A stretch of DNA of 18,257 bases from Paraglomus occultum (Eukaryota > Glomeromycota > Glomeromycetes > Paraglomerales > Paraglomeraceae), in the NCBI GenBank assembly GCA_910592205.1, contig CAJVPJ010000717.1, forward strand, positions 1 through 18,257, in the 5' to 3' direction. The notes beneath the pieces are model-generated. The model was given only the letters and a program-made list of their open reading frames with translations, did not search any database and was not told the origin of the DNA. The position numbers and the translations under genes were made by a program. Below are positions 10,281-18,257 of this stretch, piece after piece; position 1 is the first letter of the stretch, and the number at the start of each line of letters is the position of its first letter.

Positions 10281-11166
10281 AAATAGACATTATAATAGTT
10301 TCATTCATAGACATTGTTGATATAATTTCAATTATTTATTAGAAGTAAATTTAAATAAATTTATTAATAAGTAAATTTAATTTGAAATGGACATCTTTTG
10401 CTATACAGAATATAGGAAGTGAAAACACATGTCAATTAGGAATTTAAGGTTATTAATATTAAAGGCTTTGCATATTTTTTTCAATGTTATACGCGTACAT
10501 ATATGTTGTGCATGTTGTGCATAAAAGTCTTTCCGGGCTTCTGAATCACTTGCTATTTGAAAACATAGTTTCACGATGCTTCCTATCCGTAAGCTTGCAT
10601 GGATGTAGGAAAACTTTACTAGCAGCTCAGCAAAATGCAAAACCCGGCCAACTGCTTCCGTGGCTCCCGTGCTGGATTGTACGCATAACATGTTCCGGAA
10701 CGGGAGCCTCGCCGCCACGCGACTTAATAATAAATTAGCAATTCCGTAATATTATTCAATTTTGCTGATACGTGAAGAATTTTTTATTTTTTTACAGACG
10801 CGTGCGTCATTACAATAGTACCGTTTGCATGTACGTTTCGAATGTCCCGAGACAACTGCACAGATGATATCGTGGATTAATCGTAGCAGACGCTTTTTAC
10901 GAAGAAAACGATTTTGGACTCGGTATCTATTAACTGATAAAAGCAATATTACTAGAATGCAAACTCTATATTGTAAGTTTGACACCATGTGTGAGAACTA
11001 CTCAATGCCAACACCCTAAACTTGATATGGAGCTGTTATAATAGCGTAGCCTTTCCTATAAAAGTATATACCGTATAAGAAATAAAAATAGGCTTACTTC
11101 AACCAATTTTTTAGACGGTATTATGGTAAGATACGTTGTCGAGGGATGACAAAATTATGTTCATTT
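10281..11166. other. Intergenic region with no supported gene
   Basis: The PMT4 3' region is very AT-rich, with AATAAA-like motifs near 10355 that could serve polyadenylation. A GC-richer patch at about 10590-10730 is open on both strands (84 codons + and 105 codons -), but neither product is recognised. A 64-codon + frame at 10825-11019 is basic (NRSRRFLRRKRFWTRYLL) and also unassigned. No RNA gene was recognised. Confidence 0.4.
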
Positions 11167-11288
11167 GCAACCAATAATCAAATGCTCATGAAATTTACAT
11201 GCATGTTAAGCATAACTGTTGCCAATGTGTGTGCAAAAGATTGACACGGAATATTAAGTTCAATTTGAATATGCGTAAATGGCTGGCT
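11167..11288 (+). repeat. Dispersed copy of the 13.8-14.3 kb tandem repeat
   Basis: This 122-bp block starts GCAACCAATAATCAAATGCT and ends AAATGGCTGGCT. It matches 14206-14327, the last unit of the downstream tandem array, at all but one position (GATTGACACGG here, GATTGGCACGG there). The shared core includes the palindrome ACATGCATGT. The copies are in the same orientation, about 3 kb apart. Flanking sequence differs on both sides. Confidence 0.9.
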
Positions 11289-11681
11289 CGGTCACCCATT
11301 TACACTCAATCGAACATGTATTTTATTAGGAAAAACCAGCGACATTGGCACCCAATACTAAACACACACGTCTCTTGCGACTCCTTGTCTTACTTGATAC
11401 TAACATCATCTCTGCCTTTGCGTAGTGTATCATTCATCTCTACCTTGTTATATGATATTACTTATTATTGCATAATTCATGTTTGCTTTATAAAAACACG
11501 TGAAAATAATCCATAGCCTATTTCTATTGGTTGAGATTTTCACACGCGTTTGTTTACATGTTATTGTTATAATAAGGCTTGTTTACATCTTATCCTCTTT
11601 ATCTTCTTCTAAACGCCACAACAACAACGATAATCTTTTAACGACCCAGAGGAAATCTCTTTAATAATACTGATACGATTC
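11289..11681. other. Upstream region of the RRM-HSP20 gene
   Basis: No gene is seen; a 105-codon frame covering 11199-11516 mostly reads repeat sequence. At about 11407-11450 there are outlying copies of the CTACCTT/CGTAGTGTAT motif that forms the minisatellite in the next gene's first intron. The last 150 bases include pyrimidine-rich and CAACAACAACG stretches compatible with a leader. No convincing TATA box was found. Confidence 0.35.
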
Positions 11682-12944
11682 ATGGACCGATGCGTTAGGA
11701 CAGGTAAAAATGCAGTGAAAGTCTACTCACCTCTTACTCTACTTTATGTAGTCTACCCACCTCTACCTTGTGTAGTGTATTCACATCTACCTTGCGTAGT
11801 GTATTCACCTCTACCTTTACGTAGTGTATTTATATTCACCTCTACCTTGCGTAGTGTATTCACCTCTACTTTTTGTAGAGCAGCCTTACTTTGTCACTAC
11901 ATTTGTTGTAGTGTATCATCAATTCTTAATACTAATTTATATTTATATAGGAACACTACCCCCTATAAAAATACGTGCTGTGGAAAAGCCGCAGTGCTCC
12001 GTTTTAGTATCAGGTAATCTTGCAGGAGTAACAACAAGCCAACTACATACATGGCTATCAACAATTACTCCTGTAAGATTTGTCCATCTAATTGAAAAAA
12101 AGATAAAAGGTGTAGTAAAGTATGCTTTATTTGGTGAATGTAATGAATTAAATCTGACAGTGTGTTTAATACTAATGATCAGCTACGGCCATATTCACTT
12201 CGGCACACACACAATGGCAAGTGAATTCTATAACACAATGAAGGGGGTGGTATATACGTTTGGCTTGAGGGAAGTGCGGTTTAGCGCCGCCAAATTCTTC
12301 AACTCCTCAAAGCTAGTTACGTATACTACTAATCAGGTATGTCCTCACGTGTATGTTATTTTGCACTCACTTTTACTAATTAACAAATCCAATATTAGTT
12401 AGAACTGTGCCCCCCAGAACGCCCAAAAACTAAAGTAAGTAGCCCCTTTTTTAATGTTCTCCTGAGGAATGAGAAATTTATCTCACCTTTAACCCTCTAC
12501 TCCCAGGTGCCCTACGCACTTTATCAAGACGAAGAGACAGAGTTTGTATTTATATTTATTATTATTACCCCCAATAAAATAAAATTGTACAAGACAGATC
12601 GTTCACTATCATCGCCCACGCACCTGGCCTGAAAAAAGACCAACTGAAGATTGCGGTGGGCGATAGCAACAAAACGATTACAATAACTGGCAACATGCCT
12701 CCTCTCTCGCATAAAAATTTAATAATTAACTCACTACCAACGGGGCCATTTGAGCTCGAAATCGAACTACCGGCAAAGTAAGTATAGAAACAGGATAATA
12801 AGGATGTGTTTATAGAATGGCGCTGATGTATTTCTCTTTAGGGTAAACGTAAAAACCGCCGTGAAGATAGCCGTAGAGGAAGGCATTGCGGCAATAACGG
12901 TACGCACGGCACCAAGAAAACAATTCTTGGACATAGATGATTAA
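11682..12944 (+). CDS. RRM RNA-binding domain fused to HSP20/alpha-crystallin domain
   Basis: Predicted exons: 11682-11703, 11951-12119, 12183-12336, 12399-12434, 12507-12777, 12842-12944; about 251 residues. Introns are 62-72 nt except the first (247 nt). Residues 23-102 form an RRM: RNP2 VLVSGNL (25-31), helix TSQLHTWLSTI, RNP1-like VNYGHIHF (63-70) with Tyr65 and Phe70 but His at the middle aromatic position, helix MASEFYNTMKG, and last strand LREVRFSAAK. Then LELCPPERPKTK and PYALYQDEETEF lead into an HSP20 domain: FTIIAHAPGLKKDQLKIAV, TITITGN, GPFELEIELPAKVNVKTAV, and EEGIAAITV in place of the usual G-V-L-T-I strand. The frame changes once between 12546 and 12600: an extra intron, a 1-nt error or a mutation. 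A two-gene reading is unlikely because the introns keep phase and no start lies between the domains. The 22-nt first exon is tentative. Function is inferred from domains only. Confidence 0.65.
11722..11884 (+). repeat. Intronic minisatellite, about 24-bp unit
   Basis: Five or six imperfect units of CACCTCTACCTTGCGTAGTG plus TATT run through this stretch; the best units begin near 11757, 11782, 11806 and 11837. Each carries a small inverted repeat, CTAC-CTTGC-GTAG, so RNA of the array could form a row of short hairpins. The array fills much of intron 1 (11704-11950) of the RRM-HSP20 gene. Two open frames through it are repeat artefacts joined to the real exon. Confidence 0.75.
12120..12182 (+). 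other. In-frame 63-nt intron inside the RRM
   Basis: The donor is GTATGC, a TACTAAT branch site lies at 12169-12175, and the acceptor is GATCAG. The length is a multiple of three and has no in-frame stop, so unspliced RNA stays open and a simple ORF reading misses the intron. Splicing joins AA|C to give Asn64 and brings the RNP1 strand to the normal distance from RNP2. Retention would add 21 residues between strands 2 and 3. Confidence 0.7.
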
Positions 12945-13098
12945 CCAGTCCGAGAACCAGTTAGTACTGTGTGCGTCCAGTTCTGACTCCTAGAAGAGTA
13001 GAGTCAGCTCATTAGATGTAAGCACTAAAATCAGCGTAATTTCGGGTAAATTCGCTGCCAAAGTCAGCGGCGTGTAATGTAGCTAAAAGAAAAATGTA
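12945..13098. other. 3' flank of the RRM-HSP20 gene
   Basis: A short inverted repeat, CTGACTC (12985-12991) and GAGTCAG, could form a hairpin in the 3' region. There is no coding signal. The foldback element begins at its end. Confidence 0.35.
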
Positions 13099-13577
13099 CA
13101 CCCCCCTCCTCCTGCCAAAAGTATAATACGGTACAAGATTTTACTAGTAAAACATAAAAAATCGAAAATTTCAACTCGCTAACTCTCCACATCTTCTCGA
13201 ACAAGTACTAATAAAATTTATATCATATTAAAGCTAAATTGCTGTAGTTTTAATTAAGAGATACCAGCAATTTGAAGATATTATCAATTGCTGTCTATAC
13301 TCTCAACAAAAGTATAAATACGATTTACAGTATGTCGATCATTTAATATTAATTAAGCATGTAAAACTTTCATCTCTTTCTCACATGCAACAGTAATATT
13401 CTTAAAATTGCTAATATCTCTCACTTAAAACTACAGCTATCTGGCTTTAAAATGATATAAATTTTATTGGTGCTTGTTCGAGAAGATGTGGAGACTTAGC
13501 GTTTGAAATTTTCGATTTTTTATATGTTTTACTAGTAAAATCTCGTACCGTATTTATACTTTTGGCAGGGGGGTGCA
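13099..13577. mobile_element. Foldback (long inverted repeat) element
   Basis: The left arm, from CACCCCCCTCCTCCTGCC and AAAAGTATAATACGGTAC onward, is matched as an imperfect inverted repeat by the right arm ending GTACCGTATTTATACTTTTG and GCAGGGGGGTG. Pairing continues inward through TTTACTAGTAAAACAT, AAAATCGAAAATTTCAA, CTCCACATCTTCTCGAACAA, AAATTTATATCATATTAAAG and GCTGTAGTTTTAA. The arms are about 190 bp (13099-13290 and 13385-13577) around a loop of about 95 bp. Small gaps and substitutions show some age. No protein is encoded. No clear target duplication was found. Confidence 0.85.
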
Positions 13578-13821
13578 AATTGTTATCGTTATAAGTAAAA
13601 TACGTTGACAATTCTGTTGTGTGAAGAATGAAATCAAAACCATACATAATCATGTGTGGTTTATTTTCAATACATATGTTGATGATACTCGTTACCACTC
13701 ACACTTTCTGAAGGATTCGAGAGACAGTATTGCGAATGTTAAGTGCAAACCTTGTCGTATCATTATTTGTACTATTATTATGTCAATGAATGGAAAGTGT
13801 CCCAGAGTTCGCATTTCCCTT
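13578..13821. other. Spacer between foldback element and tandem repeat
   Basis: No supported gene. A 73-codon + frame (13621-13842) is unremarkable and runs into the repeat. No RNA gene or motif was recognised. Confidence 0.4.
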
Positions 13822-14327
13822 GAAATCGATCTCAATCGCTAGCATCACTAAACCAAGAATCATATGCTCATGAAATTTACATGCATGTTAAGCATAACTG
13901 TTGTCGATGTGTGCGCAAAAGATTGACACCGAATATTATGTTGAATTCTGAGTTTGCATATAACAATCTGTTTAATTTTTTTAAAAACACGAAATCGATC
14001 TCAATCGCTAGCATCACTAAATCGGCAACCAATAATCAAATGCTCATGAAATTTACATGCATGTTAAGCATAACTGTTGTCGATGTGTGTGCAAAAGATT
14101 GACACAGAATATTATTATTATGTTGAATTCTGAGTTTGCACATAACAATCTATTTAATTTTTTTAAAACACGAAATCGATCTCAATCGCTAGCATCACTA
14201 AATCCGCAACCAATAATCAAATGCTCATGAAATTTACATGCATGTTAAGCATAACTGTTGCCAATGTGTGTGCAAAAGATTGGCACGGAATATTAAGTTC
14301 AATTTGAATATGCGTAAATGGCTGGCT
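13822..14327 (+). repeat. Tandem repeat, 169-181 bp unit, about three copies
   Basis: Units begin with GAAATCGATCTCAATCGCTA at 13822, 13991 and 14172. Each contains a core running from ATGCTCATGAAATTTACATG into CATGTTAAGCATAACTGTTG, then TGTGTGCAAAAGATTG, then in the first two units a TTGAATTCTGAGTTTGCA segment and an A/T run. The third unit replaces its tail with TTCAATTTGAATATGCGTAA and ATGGCTGGCT, exactly as in the single copy at 11167-11288. A weak partial fourth start (GCGAAATC) follows near 14343. Confidence 0.9.
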
Positions 14328-15152
14328 TGATCCTTCAAAGACGCGAAATCAAATTTCGTCATCAATCACTAATAGTAATATAAATAGCCACAATCACAAA
14401 TAAATACTTAATCACATTTAGTCACATGCAATAGCAATATCCAACAAATATGTTAAGTTTCAAAATACAACTTGTAAAAGAATCCATTTTGAACGCTCTT
14501 GCAATCTACCCTAACCCTAAAACTAACCCTCGTCAACGAAATTAGGACTACATCTTGGTACTTACATAAATTCTTTGTAGCTGTTGCAGTTGTAGTAAGT
14601 TGTGCTTCAAAACATATAAGGGCGACTTTAGTGGCCTGCTAACAGAATAGTCACAGATTCCGCATTACACTCTCGCTTTACCCATATACGTATATATATG
14701 TACTACTTACGAAATATTCCTTCCCTTTTTTCTCGAAATGGTTGCTGTAATAAACAAAGTGGTAATAATTAAAAAAGTTGTTTAAAGTCGGAACTATTCA
14801 GAGTTTAGTTCTCTCTTGCTTATCTCCAAAAGAATCTGTAAAAACGCTCTCAAAAGACGCTTTGCAAGAGCCTTTACTGTTTGAGACAGAAAACACTTAC
14901 GAAGATATTTAAAGTTCCTGTGTGTAGTCCAGAGCCAGCAGTACGTTTTTCTTTATGAGGTGAAAAACTAGTTGCTAGTTACGTGGGCATGTCTGAACTG
15001 GTTTGACGTTACACAGACATTTGATCATAGTGGATTGCAAGTCCCGTGCCCACATTTCAGATGTACTTTGACTTTAATCGTGTTGACAACATACTAATAT
15101 ACTGTACATCGGCGTATATCGGATATCATTTGTAATACTTATTATTATACGA
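14328..15152. other. Intergenic region upstream of the Sel1 gene
   Basis: No gene is seen. A short telomere-like run, CCCTAACCCTAA followed by AACTAACCCT, lies at 14509-14530. An alternating purine-pyrimidine stretch (ACGTATATATATGTAC, about 14688-14703) is present. The last 40 bases before the ATG at 15153 are AT-rich with no clear TATA element. Confidence 0.4.
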
Positions 15153-17053
15153 ATGGAGAAAGGAAATCAACATACGTTACATCATAATCACAGAGCAGCT
15201 GAACAAGGAGATGCCCTTGCTGCTTTATGTATATGTAATGAAAAACAAAAAGCCGTTGAATGGTATAAAAAAGCGGCTGAACAAGGAGATGTTGACGCTC
15301 AATTTCATCTTGCGTTATGTTATAAAAATGGAACTGGAATAGGAAAAGATGAACAAAAAGCCGTTGAATGGTATAAAAAAGCGGCTGAACAAGGATATGC
15401 CCGTGCTCAGTATAATCTTGGTGTACTGTATGTTATGCCAATGGAATTGGAGTAGAAAAGGATGAACAAAAAAAAGTTGGATGGTATGAAAAGGCAGCAG
15501 AACAAGGACATACCAGTGCTCAATATAATCTTGGTGTATGTTATGCCAATGGAACTGGAGTAGAAAAGGATGAACAAAAAGCAGTTGAACAGTATGAAAA
15601 AGCTGCTAAACAAGGATATGCTAGTGCTCAATATAATCTTGGTGTATGTTATGCCAATGGAACTGGAGTAGAAAAGGATGAACAAAAAGCAGTTGAATGG
15701 TATTTAAAAGTGGCTGAACAAGGATATGCTAAGGCACAATGTAATCTTGGTTTGTGTTATCAGTATGGAACTGGAATAGAAAAAAATGAACCAAAGGCAG
15801 TTGAATGGTATCAAAAAGCTGCTGAACAAGGGCTTGCTCAAGCACAATATAATCTTGGTGTGTGTTATGCCAATGGAATTGGAGTAGAAAAGGATAAACA
15901 AAAAACAGTTGAATGGTATAAAAAAGCAGCTGACCAAGGATATGCTAATTATAATGTTCAATTTCATCTTGCATTATATTATGCCAATGGAATTGGAGTA
16001 GAAAAAGACAAACAAAAAGCAATTGAATGGTATGAAAAAGCAGCAGAACAAGGGCATGCCAAGGCTCAATATAATCTTGGTGTATGTTATGAAAATGGAA
16101 CTGGAGTAGAAAAGGATGAACAAAAAGCAGTTGAATGGTATGAAAAGGCGGCAGAACAAGGACATGCCAGTGCTCAATATAATCTTGGTGTATGTTATGT
16201 CAATGGAATTGGAGCAGTAAAGGATGAACAAAAAGCAGTTGAATGGTATGAAAAAGCAGAACAAGGAGATGTCAGTGCTCAATATAATCTTGCTTTATGT
16301 TATGAATATGGAACTGGAGTAGAAAAAGATGAACAAAAAGCAGTTGAATGGTATGAAAGAGCAGCAGAACAAGGACATGCCAGTGCTCAATATAATCTTG
16401 CTTTATGTTATGAATATGGAGCTGGAGTAGAAAAAGATGAACAAAAAGTAGTTGAATGGTATGAAAAAGCTGCAGAACAAGGACATGCCAGTGCTCAATA
16501 TAATCTTGCTCTATGTTATGAATATGGAACTGGAGTAGAAAAGGATGGACAAAAAGTAGTTGAATGGTATGAAAAAGCTGCAGAACAAGGTGATGCCAGT
16601 GCTCAATATAATCTTGCTTTATGTTATGCCAATGGAACTGGAGTAGAAAAAGATGAACAAAAAGCAGTTGAATGGTATGAAAAAGCAGCTAAAGAAGGAA
16701 TTATTCCTGCTCAATCTAAGCTTGGTGTATGTTATGCAGACGGAACTGGAATAGAAAAGGATGAACAAAAAGCAGTTGAATGGTATAAAAAAGCAGCAGA
16801 ACAAGGAGATGCCACTGCTCAATATAATCTTGGTGTGTGTTATGGATATGGAACTGGAGTAGAAAAGGATAATAATAAACAAAAAGCAGTTGAATGGTAT
16901 GAAAAAGCAGCTAAAGAAGGGATTATTCCTGCTCAATATAATCTTGCTTTATGTTATGAATATGGAACTGGAGTAGAAAAGGGTGAACAAAAAGCAGTTG
17001 AATGGTATGAAAAAGCAACTATAACTAAGAAGGATTGTCTGTGCTTGATATAA
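15153..17053 (+). CDS. Sel1-repeat (TPR-like) protein, about 17 repeats, one 5-nt frameshift
   Basis: Sel1-like repeats are 36-residue helix pairs that stack into a solenoid and usually act as scaffolds. The consensus here is EKDEQKAVEWYEKAAEQG then ASAQYNLGVCYANGTGV, repeated every 108 nt. The first frame (ATG 15153) reaches LGV at 15425. An extra CTGTA (15426-15430) shifts the frame, and the array continues open from 15431 to the TAA ending at 17053. Ignoring the five bases, the product is about 630 residues. I count two units before the break, three just after it and twelve in the long remainder. The first unit lacks its turn region, and two units have KEGIIPAQ helices. No signal peptide, kinase or other domain is visible. 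Codons are strongly AT-biased. The final residues after EWYEKA (TITKKDCLCLI) come from a second frame break near 17020-17050. Confidence 0.85.
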
Positions 17054-17835
17054 TCTAGGTGTATTTTATGTCAATGGAATTGGAGTAGAAAATGATGAAC
17101 AAAAAGCAGTTGAACAAAAAGCTGCAGAACAAGGTGATGCCAGTGCTCAATATAATTTTGCTTTATGTTATGCCAATGAAACTGGAGTGGGAAAGGATAA
17201 AAAAAAAGCAGTTGAATGGTATGAAAATGCAGCAGAACAAGGCAATGGAACTGGAATAGAAAAGGATGAACAAAAAGCAGTTGAATGGAACAAAAAACAG
17301 CTGAACAAGGCTCAATATAATTTTGCTTTATGTTATGCCAATGAAACTGGAGTGGAAATGGGTGAAAAAAAGTAGTTGAATGGTGTAAAAAAGCAGCTGA
17401 ACAAGGACAAGCTGGTGCACAATTTAATCTTGCTTTATCTTATGAAATGGAACTGGAGTAGAAAAGTATGAGCAGAATAAGAAAGCAGTTGAGTTATTAT
17501 TATATCAGAGTGCAGTAAAGTGGGCACATTTGTCAATACAAGTTGAAAACAGTCAGCATTATAGCAAAATGGCAGGAAGTAAATTTGACATTAATACTGT
17601 AATTATTGTGTGTCAGTTAGGAGCTAAAAAAGGAAATTATTATGCACAATATAGGCTTGGCCTGTATTATGAAAATGGGGTTGGGTAGAAGCAAATATTT
17701 GAAAAGCACTTGAATTCTATGAAAAGCAGCTGAGCAAGGGTCTAGTAAAGCAAAAAATGAGGTGTATACTTTTTATGAAAATGGATTAGAAGTAAAGAAG
17801 AAAATAAGAGAGAAAATTGAGTTTTATAAAAAGTA
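17046..17835 (+). pseudogene. Decayed 3' part of the Sel1 array
   Basis: The repeat pattern continues after the stop at 17053 in broken form. 17058-17372 is open in another frame and reads VENDEQKAVEQKAAEQG, AQYNFALCYANETGV, GKDKKKAVEWYENAAEQG and EKDEQKAVEW, with internal deletions between helices. A missing base in the A-run near 17368 shifts the frame to VVEWCKKAAEQG; another shift near 17448 restores NGTGVEKYEQNKKAVELL. A more diverged unit follows, YYAQYRLGLYYENGVG, ending in a TAG at 17686-17688, and traces persist to about 17835. This is either the decayed end of one longer gene or the product of many sequence errors. Confidence 0.7.
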
Positions 17836-18257
17836 GGTTTAGTACAGAGCATTTGACATAATTTACAAAAAATCTCATTGACCAATACAATACGAGTTAT
17901 GAAATTGTTTATACCTTAATTATTAATATGATAATCTTCTTTGAGACACCATAAAATTGGATTGTAATCCCAATGGTAATTGTAGGTTCCTTATTTATTA
18001 TTACTCAATTCCCTAAACTTTGTCACACTGCATTACAATCTTTACTTTGTCTATAAATCAGATTAAATTTATATTAATATCTGAGTTTTTCTTGCTTCTA
18101 GCTCTCTTGATTTTTTGAAGTCCCATTGTTGTGTGTGATGACTAATATAATGAATTATCATGTTGAGGAGAATTATAATCCTGTTACGGCGAGCTGATCG
18201 GCTGACGTCGATAGTAAGTCACATGGTAAAATCTTCCTCCGCAGTAATCAAACAATA
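17836..18257. other. Terminal stretch with no feature seen
   Basis: AT-rich, with no frame of useful length and no repeat shared with the rest of the window. The last 70 bases (from CTGTTACGGCGAGCTGATCG) are GC-richer and could begin another unit beyond the window, but nothing identifiable is present. Confidence 0.35.

Noticed and set aside
10401-10738. Overlapping + (84 codons) and - (105 codons) frames in a GC-richer patch
   Set aside because: No recognised domain, no splice context, and both strands are open because of composition.
11682-12017. A 111-codon frame from the same ATG through the CTAC/GTAG repeats
   Set aside because: It reads the intronic minisatellite; splicing at 11704/11950 gives the RRM frame instead.
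15407-16936. Several long minus-strand frames opposite the Sel1 array, rich in Phe, Ile and Ser
   Set aside because: They repeat with the 108-nt period and are the antisense shadow of the Sel1 units; no independent start or domain.
1-18257. CRISPR array, tRNA or rRNA genes
   Set aside because: The direct repeats are minisatellite or Sel1 units without unique spacers, and no tRNA B-box with matching arms or rRNA segment was recognised by eye.

Overview
The window looks like nuclear DNA of an early-diverging fungus, most likely Mucoromycota in the broad sense. The reasons are an AT-rich background, many short GT-AG introns (about 52-79 nt in two genes, one with a TACTAAT branch site), a fungal-type Pmt4 O-mannosyltransferase, a long array of near-identical Sel1 repeats, and a conserved hypothetical protein whose style I recall from Mucoromycota. 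The phylum is inference from memory; no genus can be given. All supported genes lie on the + strand.

Layout. 1-1380 holds possible 5' exons split by a compound minisatellite (374-1000). 1383-2760 is a multi-exon gene of a conserved fungal family of unknown function; its splice phases agree well, but its frame breaks three times near homopolymers, so it is a young pseudogene or carries assembly errors. 2761-6250 is gene-poor: reading-frame remnants without secure identity, and a small inverted-repeat element (about 3472-3603). 6253-10280 is the best-supported gene, PMT4: 11 exons whose ten phased junctions give exactly 879 codons including the stop. It ends in an unusual acidic tail of about 130 residues.

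10281-15150 is repeat-rich. It contains a compact gene (11682-12944) joining an N-terminal RRM RNA-binding domain to a C-terminal HSP20/alpha-crystallin domain. A CTAC/GTAG minisatellite fills its first intron. Downstream lie a 480-bp foldback element (13099-13577) and a 169-181 bp tandem repeat (13822-14327). A nearly identical single copy of that repeat lies upstream of the gene (11167-11288), so the gene and the foldback element sit between direct repeats. 15153-17835 is a Sel1-repeat gene with about 17 good repeats and one 5-nt frameshift, followed by five or six decayed repeats. Nothing convincing is seen in 17836-18257.

The genes do not form a pathway. PMT4 acts in ER protein O-mannosylation; the RRM-HSP20 protein is predicted to bind RNA and perhaps clients or oligomerise; the Sel1 protein is a solenoid scaffold. 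The least familiar item is the RRM-HSP20 fusion in its repeat-bounded setting.
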